Shown one piece after another: positions 51,742 through 60,349 of a stretch of 64,000 nucleotides of DNA. The translations under genes and the position numbers were made by a program. The notes beneath the pieces were generated by a model that was not told the DNA's origin, searched no databases, and worked only from the letters and a program-made list of their open reading frames with translations. Origin of the DNA: Rufibacter latericius (GTDB lineage Bacteria > Bacteroidota > Bacteroidia > Cytophagales > Hymenobacteraceae). Each line of letters opens with the position of its first letter. Positions within the stretch are counted from its first letter, which is position 1. Location: contig NZ_RJJD01000008.1 in assembly GCF_003721515.1 (NCBI RefSeq), positions 124,001 through 188,000 on the forward strand, given 5' to 3'.

Positions 51742-52980
51742 ATGTCTACTCAGGCGGTACAAATCATTTTGGTGGGAGGAGCGGTTCAGGGACTGGTACT
51801 GGCTTTTTTGCTGGCTACCCGCCGCACGAACCAGTTAGCCAACCGACTGCTGGCGGTTCTGATTTTGCTGATTTCCCTGCAGTCGGTGCTGGTGGCGTTT
51901 GACACCCGCGAGTTCTTCCTGGCGTTTCCGCACCTGAGCAAGGTAAGTTGGCTTTTGCCCATCCTCTTTGCGCCCCTCATCTACCTATTCTCCGCCAAGC
52001 TGACCCACGAGAACCCTAGGTTCAGGCCCCTTGATGCGCTGCATTTTCTCCCAGCCCTGCTGGTCTTCTTTTATCTGCTGCCTTATTACCTGAAAAGCCG
52101 CGAAGAGAAGATTGCCTACCTCAATGATTTTGAGCTAGCCTCCAAAGATGATTTCGGGTTCATAGGGCAACTGGCACTGGTGATGGTGAGTTTCTACCTG
52201 TTGCTCTCGCTCTGGAACTACCGCCGCTACCGAAGGGAGATCGCCAACTCCTTTTCTGAGGTTGAGAAAATCAGGTTGCAGTGGCTGCTCCAGTTCAGTT
52301 TGTTCATGCTGGTAATTATAGTCGTTGCCATTGTCGCTTTCTATGCTAAGAAATTGGAAGTGCCGGTGCTGATTCAGATTTACCGCTACCACCTGCATTA
52401 CTTCGGTGTGATCGGCTTGATTTACTGGATCGGCTACAAAACCCTGGCCCAGCCGCGCATCTTTACCGAAGCCCCAACCGCACCAGAACCAAGTTTTCCC
52501 GCCCAAAGAGAAGAGGAACCAATTCCTGTTTTAGAGCCGGTTCTGGAAGAACTGCCCCCAAACACCGCCCCGGCCGTAAAATACCAGAAGTCCACGCTCA
52601 GGGAGGAAGACAGCCAAACGTACCTGGACCAACTGCTCACCTACATGGACACCCAGAAGCCGTACCTGGAACCCACGCTTACCATTCAGGAACTTTCAGA
52701 AAAACTGGGCATCTCCAAGCACCATCTTTCCCAAATCATCAACAACCGGCTAGGAAAGAATTTCTACGATTTCATTAACCAGTACCGGGTAGCCGAGGCG
52801 CAACTTATGCTGGTGAATCCCAAGTTCCGGCACCTTACCAACCTGGCTGTGGCCGAAGAAGCCGGGTTCAACTCCAAAGCCACTTTTAATGCCGTTTTCA
52901 AAAAACAGACCGGAAAAACCCCGTCTGAATATGTCAGAACCCACGCCGAGAACCGTCTGAATTCAGCGGATGAGCTATAA
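51742..52980 (+). CDS. Membrane-bound AraC-type transcriptional regulator
   Basis: This is a 412-residue regulator with an N-terminal membrane part of about six to seven helices (residues 8-240) and a C-terminal AraC helix-turn-helix DNA-binding domain (about 300-405). The two HTH cores are LTIQELSEKLGISKHHLSQIIN and the typical second motif VAEEAGFNSKATFNAVFKKQTGKTPSEY (in parts, EEAGFNSKATFNAVFKK). A proline/glutamate-rich linker connects them. The signal and target genes are unknown. It may sense a membrane or extracellular cue directly. Confidence 0.9.
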   Translation: MSTQAVQIILVGGAVQGLVLAFLLATRRTNQLANRLLAVLILLISLQSVLVAFDTREFFLAFPHLSKVSWLLPILFAPLIYLFSAKLTHENPRFRPLDALHFLPALLVFFYLLPYYLKSREEKIAYLNDFELASKDDFGFIGQLALVMVSFYLLLSLWNYRRYRREIANSFSEVEKIRLQWLLQFSLFMLVIIVVAIVAFYAKKLEVPVLIQIYRYHLHYFGVIGLIYWIGYKTLAQPRIFTEAPTAPEPSFPAQREEEPIPVLEPVLEELPPNTAPAVKYQKSTLREEDSQTYLDQLLTYMDTQKPYLEPTLTIQELSEKLGISKHHLSQIINNRLGKNFYDFINQYRVAEAQLMLVNPKFRHLTNLAVAEEAGFNSKATFNAVFKKQTGKTPSEYVRTHAENRLNSADEL

Positions 52981-53039
52981 ACAACGGATAAAATAGGTCT
53001 GAACTTAGCGGGCCGGACGACTGGCGTCTCTCCCACCTT

Positions 53040-53047
53040 TAGGTTTG
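53040..53047 (+). promoter_or_regulatory. Candidate -7 promoter box of the S41 peptidase gene
   Basis: TAGGTTTG fits TAnnTTTG and is 24 bases before the ATG at 53072. Confidence 0.5.
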
Positions 53048-53071
53048 CAGTGTTCAATCATTTCTACACCT

Positions 53072-54562
53072 ATGAAATCAAAACTCTTGAGACGCTGTCT
53101 AATCTCCCTGTTTATGCTGGGCTCGTATCCGGGCTTAAGCCAGACAACCCCAACTGCTCCTGACCCGAAGCAGCAGTTCAGTCCTGCCCAGTTGCAGGAA
53201 GATCTCCACTTCATGCACCAGGTGCTCAACGAGGCGCACCCCGGCATGTACCGCTACACCTCCAAAGAACGCTTCGAGGCGCTGTTTGATAGTGTGGGCC
53301 AGACGCTCACCCGCCCCATGACGCAGCAGGAGTTTTTTGTGGCCGCCACTCCGTTGGTTACTGCCCTGAAAGACGGGCACATCAAGTGGATGCCCCGCCA
53401 GCGGAAACACGGCCAGTACTACTACAACCTGGACCAACTCTTCCCGCTGCAGCTGCATTTCACCGGCAAAAAGGCGCACCTGGTGCAAAACCTGGCGGGT
53501 ACGACCACTATCCCGCTGGCTTCAGAGATAGTCTCTATCAACGGAATGCCCATCCCAGCGCTGGTAGACAAACTCCTGCCCACCGTGTTCTTCGCCGATG
53601 GCAATAGCGAGGCCGTGAAATGGCTATCTCTGGACAACTTCCTGCCGTTTTACTACGGCACGTACATTGGTGCCTCCCCTACCTATGAAATTGCTTTCAA
53701 GGCTCCGGGAAGCCAAGAAGTTAAGGCAGTCCAGGTACCAGCTATTACCTTAGAAACCATCCAGGAACTGGAAAAGGAACGGGAGAAAAAGAAGGAAAGC
53801 GTAATAAGGGTCTCCTACAAAGACCACAACACCGCCTTGCTTCGGATTGAGAACTTCAACATCTACAAAAACGAGATGGATGTAGAGAAAGTGATGAAAG
53901 ACATCTTCTGGCAGATGAACGCCAAAAACACCCAGCACCTCATCATTGACCTGCGCGGCAACGAAGGCGGAGTAGACAAATGGGGCGCCCTGCTTTACTC
54001 CTACCTCACCGATAAGAAGTTCAGGTATTATGACAGCATGTTGGTGCCCAAGAAAGACAAGTTCACGTTTGAGAAGAACATCATCTGGCTCCCCGAGATG
54101 TACCCCATTTACCGCAGGCTCATTTCTAAGACCAAAGGCGGTAACTACACCTTCCGGTTCAAGAAAACCCTGCGGGAGCAGAAACCGCAAAAGCGCCCCT
54201 TCAAAGGCGATGTCTATGTTCTCACCGATGGCTATAGCTTCTCCGTCACCTCAGAGTTCTGCGCCATAGCCCACCATCACAAACGCGCCACCTTTATAGG
54301 GCGTGAAACCGGCGGCGGCTACTATGGAAACACCAGCGGCTTCCACTTACCCGTCAAACTCCCCAACACCGACCTTGAAATCGCCATTCCACAGTGGAAC
54401 TACTTCATGGCCGTTTCTGGCTACCCGCACAAAGACCGCGGAATACTACCTGATTTCCCTATAGAGTACACTGCCGAGGACCTTATCCAGAAACGCGATA
54501 TAGACCTGGAGTTTACTATGGAGCTGATTAAGTCTAAGAAGGTAGCTGCGGCGGCAAAGTAG
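53072..54562 (+). CDS. S41 family peptidase
   Basis: This is a secreted tail-specific-protease-family enzyme of 496 residues. A signal peptide (LISLFMLGSYPGLSQ) is followed by the N-terminal region HFMHQVLNEAHPGMYRY, typical of this group of S41 proteins. The S41 core shows LIIDLRGNEGG, TDGYSFSVTSEF with the predicted catalytic serine, and FIGRETGGGYYGNTSG. A central PDZ-like part is suggested by VSINGMPIPALVDKLLP. It probably degrades peptides in the periplasm or outside. Confidence 0.9.
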   Translation: MKSKLLRRCLISLFMLGSYPGLSQTTPTAPDPKQQFSPAQLQEDLHFMHQVLNEAHPGMYRYTSKERFEALFDSVGQTLTRPMTQQEFFVAATPLVTALKDGHIKWMPRQRKHGQYYYNLDQLFPLQLHFTGKKAHLVQNLAGTTTIPLASEIVSINGMPIPALVDKLLPTVFFADGNSEAVKWLSLDNFLPFYYGTYIGASPTYEIAFKAPGSQEVKAVQVPAITLETIQELEKEREKKKESVIRVSYKDHNTALLRIENFNIYKNEMDVEKVMKDIFWQMNAKNTQHLIIDLRGNEGGVDKWGALLYSYLTDKKFRYYDSMLVPKKDKFTFEKNIIWLPEMYPIYRRLISKTKGGNYTFRFKKTLREQKPQKRPFKGDVYVLTDGYSFSVTSEFCAIAHHHKRATFIGRETGGGYYGNTSGFHLPVKLPNTDLEIAIPQWNYFMAVSGYPHKDRGILPDFPIEYTAEDLIQKRDIDLEFTMELIKSKKVAAAAK

Positions 54563-54623
54563 AGAGATTTCGTACAGCAGGCTTGCTAAATGCTACCGAA
54601 TTGAATAACGGCAAAGTAAGCCG

Positions 54624-54784
54624 AGATTCTCCCCTGGAGGGGAGTTAGAGAGGTGTTTACACCTGCTAGGTCACGCATTGCTGATTATGTCTTGGCTCCA
54701 AAATAGTGACCTTCTGTAATTAGCCTGGAACGCGTGCTCTCCTTTGTAAACACCCCTCTTTATCTTTCCTCCAGGGGAGAATCT
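54624..54784. repeat. Imperfect inverted repeat, about 160 bp
   Basis: The left arm starts AGATTCTCCCCTGGAGG and ends with GAGGTGTTTAC; the right arm is its complement with few changes (ends CCTCCAGGGGAGAATCT). The arms are about 38 bases each, and the middle of about 80 bases has no coding potential. It may be a small non-autonomous mobile element. It fills most of the 329 bp gap between the S41 gene and tex. Confidence 0.55.
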
Positions 54785-54805
54785 GAAACTTCAACCGTTG
54801 TTCAG

Positions 54806-54839
54806 TATAGGGCCTGTTTTTCCAAATCACACCTAAAAC
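54806..54839. repeat. Dispersed palindrome, copy 25
   Basis: TATAGGGCCTGTTTTT, CCAAATCA, CACCTAAAAC. It is downstream of tex and joined to its terminator. Confidence 0.6.
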
Positions 54840-54874
54840 AGAAAGGGCCAGTGAAATCACTAGCCCTTTCTGTT
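54837..54874 (-). terminator. Terminator after tex
   Basis: AACAGAAAGGGC and GCCCTTTCTGTT pair perfectly around a 14-base loop that contains AGTGA/TCACT. Confidence 0.75.
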
Positions 54875-54891
54875 TACTATTATAAATCTGC

Positions 54892-57165
54892 CTACCTGAA
54901 CATGTTTTTCAACTTGTTCAGTTTGGTAGCCATATCCTCTTCCTCTACTGGGGCATCACGTCTGCTGCTACCAGCTCCGGTGTTCCCGGATTTGCGGTCA
55001 TTGCCACGGCTTGGCCTGGAGGTAGCGGCCTGTGGGTCACCTTTCATGGAGAGCGCAATACGTTTGCGGCCTACTTCTACTTCCAGGATGGTGACTTCCA
55101 CCTTCTGCCCTACTTTCACCACTTCATGTGGGTTGCTCACGAAACGGTCAGACAAATGGCTCACGTGTACTAACCCGTCCTGGTGCACCCCAATGTCCAC
55201 GAACGCCCCAAAGGCGGTGATGTTGGTGATGATGCCCGGCAGTTTCATGCCCTGGCGCAGGTCTTTGATCTCGTTCACACCTTCAGTGAAGCTGAACACC
55301 TCGTAGCTTTCGCGGGGGTCACGGCCGGGCTTGGCTAATTCGCTCAAAATGTCTTGAAGGGTAGGCAGACCAACGGTGTCAGACACATATTTCTTCAGGT
55401 CAATCTTCTTGCGGAGCTCGGCGTTTTTGAGCAGGTCTTCTACGGTAGCGTTAACGTCTTTCGCCATTTGCTCAACCAGTGCATAACGCTCAGGGTGCAC
55501 GGCACTGGCATCCAGCGGGTGCTTGCCGCCTCTGATGCGCAGGAAACCGGCCGCTTGTTCAAAAGCTTTGTCGCCAAGGCGGGCTACTTTGCGCAGTTCG
55601 TTGCGGGTTTTAAACGGTCCGTTCTGGTTGCGATAGTCCACGATGTTCTGGGCCAACTGCGGCCCTAAGCCAGAAACGTAAGTTAATAATTGCTTGCTGG
55701 CGGTGTTTACTTCCACGCCCACGGCATTCACGCAGCTCATCACTACATCGTCCAGGCTGTGCTTAAGGGCATTCTGATCTACGTCATGCTGGTACTGCCC
55801 TACGCCAATGGATTTAGGATCCAGTTTTACCAACTCGGCCAAAGGGTCCATCAAACGGCGACCGATGGAAACGGCTCCGCGGACGGTAATATCCTGGTCC
55901 GGGAACTCCTCGCGGGCTACGTCTGAGGCCGAATAGATGGAGGCACCGCTTTCGTTTACCATCACAATGGCAATAGTATTGGGCAAGCCGAGGCCACGCA
56001 CGAAGGTCTCGGTCTCGCGGCTGGCGGTTCCGTTGCCTATAGCGATGGCTTCAATCTGGTATTTGTGGCACATCACCATTACCTGCTGTCCGGCGGTAGT
56101 GGCCTGGTGTGCCCCGTTGTGCGGAAAAATTGCTTCGTAATGCAGCAGTTTGCCTTGCTCATCCAGCGCCACCACTTTACAACCGGTTCTGAAACCCGGG
56201 TCAATGGCGAGCACGCGTTTCTGGCCTAGCGGCGCAGACAAAAGCATCGGTCTTAGGTTATCAGCGAATACTCTGATGGCTTCTTCATCGGCGCGCTTCT
56301 TGGAGGAAAGACGCACCTCGGTTTCCATGTTCAGGCGCAGCATCCGTTTGTAGCTTTCCCGGATGGCCAGTTTCACCTGCTCGGCGGCGGCGTTGTGGCC
56401 GGTCACGAACTGGTCTTCCAGGATAGCCAAGGCTGCTTCTTCCTCTGGTTGGGCATCCAGCATCAAGACCATCTCCTTTTCGCCGCGGCGCATGGCCAGG
56501 ATCCGGTGCGATGGCGCTTTCTCAATGGGCTCGTCCCACTCAAAGTAATCTTTGTATTTCTGGCCTTCCTCTTCTTTGCCCGGAATCACGCGCGCTTTGA
56601 ACACGCCTTTCTTCTCAAACAGGTTCCGGATGTTGGCGCGGGCCTCGGGGTTCTCGTTCACCCACTCGGCAATGATATCGCGGGCACCGGCTAAGGCTTC
56701 CTCGGTGGATTTTACTTCTTTCTCTTCGCTCACGAACGCGGCGGCTTCAGAGGCAACATCCATATTAGCTTGCTCAAATAGCCTTTGTGCCAGTGGCTCC
56801 AGGCCTTTCTCGCGGGCGATGGTGGCACGGGTGCGGCGTTTTGGTTTGAACGGCAGGTAAATGTCCTCCAGCACGGCCATGGTTTCGGCGGCCAAAACCT
56901 GGGCTTCCAGTTCGGGGGTAAGTTTCTCCTGGTCTTTTAAGGATTTCAGGATGCTCTCGCGGCGCTTGTCCAGCTCGCGGAGTTGCTCTACGCGGTCGCG
57001 GATGGCAGCGATGGCTACCTCGTCCAGGCTGCCGGTTACTTCCTTGCGGTACCGGGCGATGAAGGGCACAGTGGCTCCCTCGTCCAGCAACGCCACAGTG
57101 GCCTCTACTTGTTTCTGGTTTACTTGCAGCTCCCCCGCAATCGTCTTGAAATGGTTTTCTGGCAT
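54892..57165 (-). CDS. tex: Tex family RNA-binding transcriptional accessory protein
   Basis: Tex is a large nucleic-acid-binding protein tied to transcription and stress survival. The 757-residue protein has the standard order: N-terminal helical region with FIARYRKEVTGSLDE, a YqgF/RNase H-like domain with LAIDPGFRTGCKVVALDEQG, helix-hairpin-helix motifs (YVSGLGPQLAQNIVDYRNQN) and a C-terminal S1 domain (GIITNITAFGAFVDIGVHQDGLVHVSHLS). The end is a basic, low-complexity tail. The gene is single with a terminator after it. Confidence 0.97.
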   Translation of the reverse strand: MPENHFKTIAGELQVNQKQVEATVALLDEGATVPFIARYRKEVTGSLDEVAIAAIRDRVEQLRELDKRRESILKSLKDQEKLTPELEAQVLAAETMAVLEDIYLPFKPKRRTRATIAREKGLEPLAQRLFEQANMDVASEAAAFVSEEKEVKSTEEALAGARDIIAEWVNENPEARANIRNLFEKKGVFKARVIPGKEEEGQKYKDYFEWDEPIEKAPSHRILAMRRGEKEMVLMLDAQPEEEAALAILEDQFVTGHNAAAEQVKLAIRESYKRMLRLNMETEVRLSSKKRADEEAIRVFADNLRPMLLSAPLGQKRVLAIDPGFRTGCKVVALDEQGKLLHYEAIFPHNGAHQATTAGQQVMVMCHKYQIEAIAIGNGTASRETETFVRGLGLPNTIAIVMVNESGASIYSASDVAREEFPDQDITVRGAVSIGRRLMDPLAELVKLDPKSIGVGQYQHDVDQNALKHSLDDVVMSCVNAVGVEVNTASKQLLTYVSGLGPQLAQNIVDYRNQNGPFKTRNELRKVARLGDKAFEQAAGFLRIRGGKHPLDASAVHPERYALVEQMAKDVNATVEDLLKNAELRKKIDLKKYVSDTVGLPTLQDILSELAKPGRDPRESYEVFSFTEGVNEIKDLRQGMKLPGIITNITAFGAFVDIGVHQDGLVHVSHLSDRFVSNPHEVVKVGQKVEVTILEVEVGRKRIALSMKGDPQAATSRPSRGNDRKSGNTGAGSSRRDAPVEEEDMATKLNKLKNMFR

Positions 57166-57320
57166 GCTAAATAATCGTTCTGAAAAAGACTCTGTTCCTT
57201 CCTTGCTGCGTTGTAAAGGCAGGCAACGGATACCAAAGATAAGGCGAAATTAGCGGAAACCCCGCACTTATAGTCCTGCTTTTCTGGCCCGGGACCCAAC
57301 AGAAGCTGGCCCGGTATTTG

Positions 57321-57328
57321 TATCTTTG
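57321..57328 (+). promoter_or_regulatory. Candidate -7 promoter box of the Spy-like gene
   Basis: TATCTTTG matches TAnnTTTG and is about 90 bases before the start codon. Confidence 0.45.
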
Positions 57329-57415
57329 CCCCTGAGTAACCGGATCAAAACTATCTGCTTTCGGCGTCTGAGAACCGATGTGGGAGTCCCCATTTCCTGA
57401 TGCATTAACACTTAA

Positions 57416-57808
57416 ATGAATATGAAGAGGATTATCTTTTTGCTGGCTTTTGCTTTTACTACCCTTGCTAGCCAGGCTCAAAACCCGGCCGTTACGCCTG
57501 AGGCCCGTGCACAGTCCATGACCACCACCATGACGAAGCACCTGAAACTCAATGCGGCTCAGGCTAACCGGGTGAAAACCATTAACCTGACCAGCATCCA
57601 GCAATTGGAGCAGGCCAAGAAAGACCACAAAAACGATCCGCGCCAGCTTAAAGCCACTATGGATCTGATCAGTGCCACTCGTCTGGAGTCGTTGAAAAGC
57701 GTTCTTTCTGTGACGCAGTTCCAGCAGTACCAACAACAACGCGAGCGTAAACTAGGCATTCCGGCACAGGCGGGTACCGGCGGAGTTCCGCAGGGATACG
57801 ATAACTAA
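57416..57808 (+). CDS. Small periplasmic helical protein (Spy/CpxP-like composition)
   Basis: This is a 130-residue secreted protein with a signal peptide (IIFLLAFAFTTLASQAQ). The mature part is a helical hairpin rich in Gln, Lys and Leu (MTTTMTKHLKLNAAQANRV, SVTQFQQYQQQRERKLG). The pattern HLKLNAAQANRVKTI resembles the helical repeats of periplasmic chaperone-like proteins of the Spy/LTXXQ kind, but the motif is not clear enough for a firm call. An ATG two codons later (57422) could also start it. A striking hairpin follows. Confidence 0.7.
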   Translation: MNMKRIIFLLAFAFTTLASQAQNPAVTPEARAQSMTTTMTKHLKLNAAQANRVKTINLTSIQQLEQAKKDHKNDPRQLKATMDLISATRLESLKSVLSVTQFQQYQQQRERKLGIPAQAGTGGVPQGYDN

Positions 57809-57840
57809 GGTTTCAGGCAAACGAGCTTGTTTGTTTTTAA

Positions 57841-57890
57841 AGGTACCGTTTAGAGGCTGTTTTCACCAAAATGGCCTCTAAACGGTACCT
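57841..57890. repeat. Dispersed palindrome, extended copy 26 (terminator-like)
   Basis: The outer arms AGGTACCGTTTAGAGGC and GCCTCTAAACGGTACCT are perfect 17-base complements. The inner TGTTTT-CACC-AAAATG extends the stem with two G-U pairs. It starts 32 bases after the Spy-like gene. Confidence 0.8.
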
Positions 57891-57991
57891 CTCTTTTTAT
57901 AGCTGATCATACTTCAAATTTCTGGCTTAGGTATATATGGAAATAAAGGAAGACCTGCATCTTGCCTATATTCCTTGTTCAATCGCTCCTC

Positions 57992-58000
57992 TAACTTTTG
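57992..58000 (+). promoter_or_regulatory. Candidate -7 promoter box of the small membrane protein gene
   Basis: TAACTTTTG is one base longer than TAnnTTTG. Six bases separate it from the ATG, again suggesting a leaderless transcript. Confidence 0.35.
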
Positions 58001-58006
58001 CCGCCT

Positions 58007-58192
58007 ATGAAATTCTTAGGATTACTCATCTTCCTGGTTGGTTTGGTCTCCCTGCTGGTGGCCTCTTTTGGAGCGAACCACTTCCTGCTTTTGTGGGTGG
58101 ATAACTGGGGAAGACCTTTAGGGTGGGTTATCAGGGTAGCAATTACTCTGGCGGGTTACCTTTTGTATTACCTGCATCGAAACGATGATTAA
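58007..58192 (+). CDS. Small two-helix membrane protein
   Basis: This is a 61-residue protein with two hydrophobic helices (FLGLLIFLVGLVSLLVASF and GWVIRVAITLAGYLLYYL) and a polar turn containing WVDNWGRP. There is no recognised family. The ATG at 58007 is supported by the promoter-like box just upstream; the in-frame start three codons earlier would overlap that box. A palindrome copy and a terminator follow the stop. Confidence 0.62.
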   Translation: MKFLGLLIFLVGLVSLLVASFGANHFLLLWVDNWGRPLGWVIRVAITLAGYLLYYLHRNDD

Positions 58193-58199
58193 GCACTTG

Positions 58200-58234
58200 T
58201 TTAAAGGCTGTTTTCATCAAAACAGGCCTAAAAC
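58200..58234. repeat. Dispersed palindrome, copy 27
   Basis: TTTAAAGGCTGTTTT, CATC, AAAACAGGCCTAAAAC. It begins eight bases after the small protein stop and is close to the consensus. Confidence 0.75.
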
Positions 58235-58274
58235 AAAACCGGCACTGCCTTGGAAGACAGTGCCGGTTTTGTTT
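58231..58274 (+). terminator. Terminator between convergent genes
   Basis: AAACAAAACCGGCACTG and its exact complement CAGTGCCGGTTTTGTTT flank a 10-base loop. Its first bases are the last bases of palindrome copy 27. Confidence 0.8.
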
Positions 58275-58298
58275 ATAAAGGTATTGCCTGTTGGCGAT

Positions 58299-58898
58299 CT
58301 ACATTTCCAGCAAACCAAGCAGGATGAAGACCAGACCTACGATGGCCGCGATGGCACCTACCAAGCCCAGACCCGGGATCAAGCTCAGCAAAGCACCTAC
58401 CACCAACAGAATCAGACCGATTTTGATGTACTGATTGATGGCATTGGCCTTTTTCACCGATTTGGCTTCGCGCATGATCTTTTTGGTAGCCGTTTTCACG
58501 TCTTTCTTGCTTTTGGCGGAGGCCAGCTCATTGGCCAGTTCTTTCACGTGCGGATTGGCTTCCAAAGCAGAAGCTACAGCCGCGGAGGTCATAGGAGCCG
58601 TGCGGGCCACTTCTCTGGAGGCTACCGGCTTGGCCGCATTGGCCTCCATGACAGGTGCTTCTTTGGCTTTGGCCGCTTCAATAGGTGCAACAACGGCTTC
58701 AGGCTGAGCCTGGGCAACTACTGCCTCTGATTCAACGGCGGCAGGAGCCGCAGTTGGCGCCACAACCGGAGCAGGTGCGGCTTTATGATAAGTGGTAGCG
58801 GGAGTGCTGAAGTCAAAATACTGGCTGGAAGAACAACCAATCATGAATTGGCTAGCCGCGCCGCAAACGAGTAGAGACAGTAAAGATTTGATTTTCAT
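58299..58898 (-). CDS. Lipoprotein with alanine-rich linker and C-terminal membrane segment
   Basis: This is a 199-residue lipoprotein (QFMIGC, Cys22). A long Ala/Pro/Val/Glu linker (about residues 40-110) leads to a basic helix (ASAKSKKDVKTATKKIMREAKSVKK). The end is a hydrophobic segment, IGLILLVVGALLSLIPGLG, and a second one, IAAIVGLVFILLGLLEM. The combination of a lipid anchor and C-terminal membrane helices is odd, and the protein could bridge the two membranes. No function is known. Confidence 0.72.
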   Translation of the reverse strand: MKIKSLLSLLVCGAASQFMIGCSSSQYFDFSTPATTYHKAAPAPVVAPTAAPAAVESEAVVAQAQPEAVVAPIEAAKAKEAPVMEANAAKPVASREVARTAPMTSAAVASALEANPHVKELANELASAKSKKDVKTATKKIMREAKSVKKANAINQYIKIGLILLVVGALLSLIPGLGLVGAIAAIVGLVFILLGLLEM

Positions 58899-59161
58899 AG
58901 TGGAAGAGGTTAAGGGTGTTTGGTTTTAAAGGTAAATAGAAAGAACCTACGGGCAAAACTAGCCCATCTTGGTTTCATAGACTAACTTCGCAGTACGTAG
59001 ACTAACGCTGCAAGTTCACCAATCATTTTACAAACAAAAATCTGCAGTCGTTTTCCGCTTGTAAATCAGGGCGAAATAATTTTACCCAGGATCATTTCGC
59101 TTCTTTCCTGCAGGTTAAAACCTCCGTTTCACCTTACTCCCTCACCTAGCCAGATAAACGT

Positions 59162-60223
59162 TTGCGCAAGATCATCCACATAGATATGGACGCGTTCTTT
59201 GCTTCGGTGGAACAGCGCGACAATCCGGCGCTGCGCGGAAAACCGGTGGCGGTGGGTGGTTCCAAAGCGCGGGGTGTGGTGGCGGCGGCTAGCTATGAGG
59301 CACGGCAATACGGGGTTTTCTCGGCGATGCCTTCGCAGGTGGCCCTTCGTAAATGCCCGCACCTCATCATGGTGCCCACGCGTTTTGAGGTGTATCAGCA
59401 GGTTTCAAGGCAGATCAGGGAGATTTTCCTGCGCTACACCGATCTCGTGGAACCCCTTTCCCTAGACGAGGCCTATCTGGATGTCACCGAAAACAAACAG
59501 GGCCTGAAATCGGCGATGTTCATCGCGCAGCGCATCAAATACGAGATCTATCAGGAAACGCGGCTGACGGCGTCGGCGGGGGTGTCGTTCAATAAGTTTC
59601 TGGCAAAGGTGGCCTCCGGGAAAAACAAACCTGATGGCCTCACCGTGGTTTTGCCCGACGAAGCCGAGGCCTTTGTGGAAGCCTTGCCCATTGAGAAATT
59701 CTACGGCATCGGAGACGTTACCGCCACCAAGATGAAGCAATTGGGCATCCATAGCGGCGCCGACCTGAAAAACCGTTCTGAGATGGATTTGCGGCGGCAC
59801 TTCGGGAAATCGGGCTCCTACTTTTACCAGATCGCGCGCGCTCAGGACGAACGCCCCGTAGAACCGAACCGCATCCGGAAAAGCATTGGTTCTGAACGCA
59901 CGTTCATGCAGGACCTGGAAACTGAGGAGGAAATGCTGCCCGAGTTGCAACGCCTGGCCGAGGAAGTCGCCTATGACCTGCACCGGCTGGAAGCCTCGGG
60001 CAAGACCGTCACCCTCAAGCTCAAGTACCACGATTTCACCAACAACACCCGCAGCAAAACCTTCTTTTCATCAGTGCGGGCCGAGGAAGTGTTGCTGGAC
60101 ATCGCCACCGAGTTGCTTCGCACGCCCTTTTTTCCCACCAAACCCGTCAGGCTGCTGGGCATCACCGTCTCTAACCTAAACTACGGCAAGCATCAAGGCG
60201 GGCAGTTATCTTTCCCTTTCTAG
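59162..60223 (+). CDS. dinB: DNA polymerase IV
   Basis: DinB is a Y-family translesion polymerase. The 353-residue protein has the catalytic motif HIDMDAFFASVEQ at its start, SLDEAYLDVT with the second metal site, and the little-finger domain after residue 240. Translation seems to begin at a TTG (59162), since no ATG precedes the required first strand. A promoter-like AAACGTTTG overlaps the start. It is a single gene in a stretch without lexA-type operators that I can see. Confidence 0.95.
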   Translation: MRKIIHIDMDAFFASVEQRDNPALRGKPVAVGGSKARGVVAAASYEARQYGVFSAMPSQVALRKCPHLIMVPTRFEVYQQVSRQIREIFLRYTDLVEPLSLDEAYLDVTENKQGLKSAMFIAQRIKYEIYQETRLTASAGVSFNKFLAKVASGKNKPDGLTVVLPDEAEAFVEALPIEKFYGIGDVTATKMKQLGIHSGADLKNRSEMDLRRHFGKSGSYFYQIARAQDERPVEPNRIRKSIGSERTFMQDLETEEEMLPELQRLAEEVAYDLHRLEASGKTVTLKLKYHDFTNNTRSKTFFSSVRAEEVLLDIATELLRTPFFPTKPVRLLGITVSNLNYGKHQGGQLSFPF

Positions 60224-60312
60224 AAAACACTCGGAAATCAGCCTCTCAGAAGCGGGTTTTCAGAACCCTAACTCTATAGCCTACAGAAGCTTGCCTCTAC
60301 CTTCTTTCCCTT

Positions 60313-60346
60313 TTTTTGCCTACTTTCATAGAAACAAGCCTAAAAC
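60313..60346. repeat. Dispersed palindrome, copy 28 (in a 5' leader)
   Basis: TTTTTGCCTACTTTC, ATAG, AAACAAGCCTAAAAC. It ends three bases before the methyltransferase ATG. Confidence 0.55.
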
Positions 60347-60349
60347 GCC

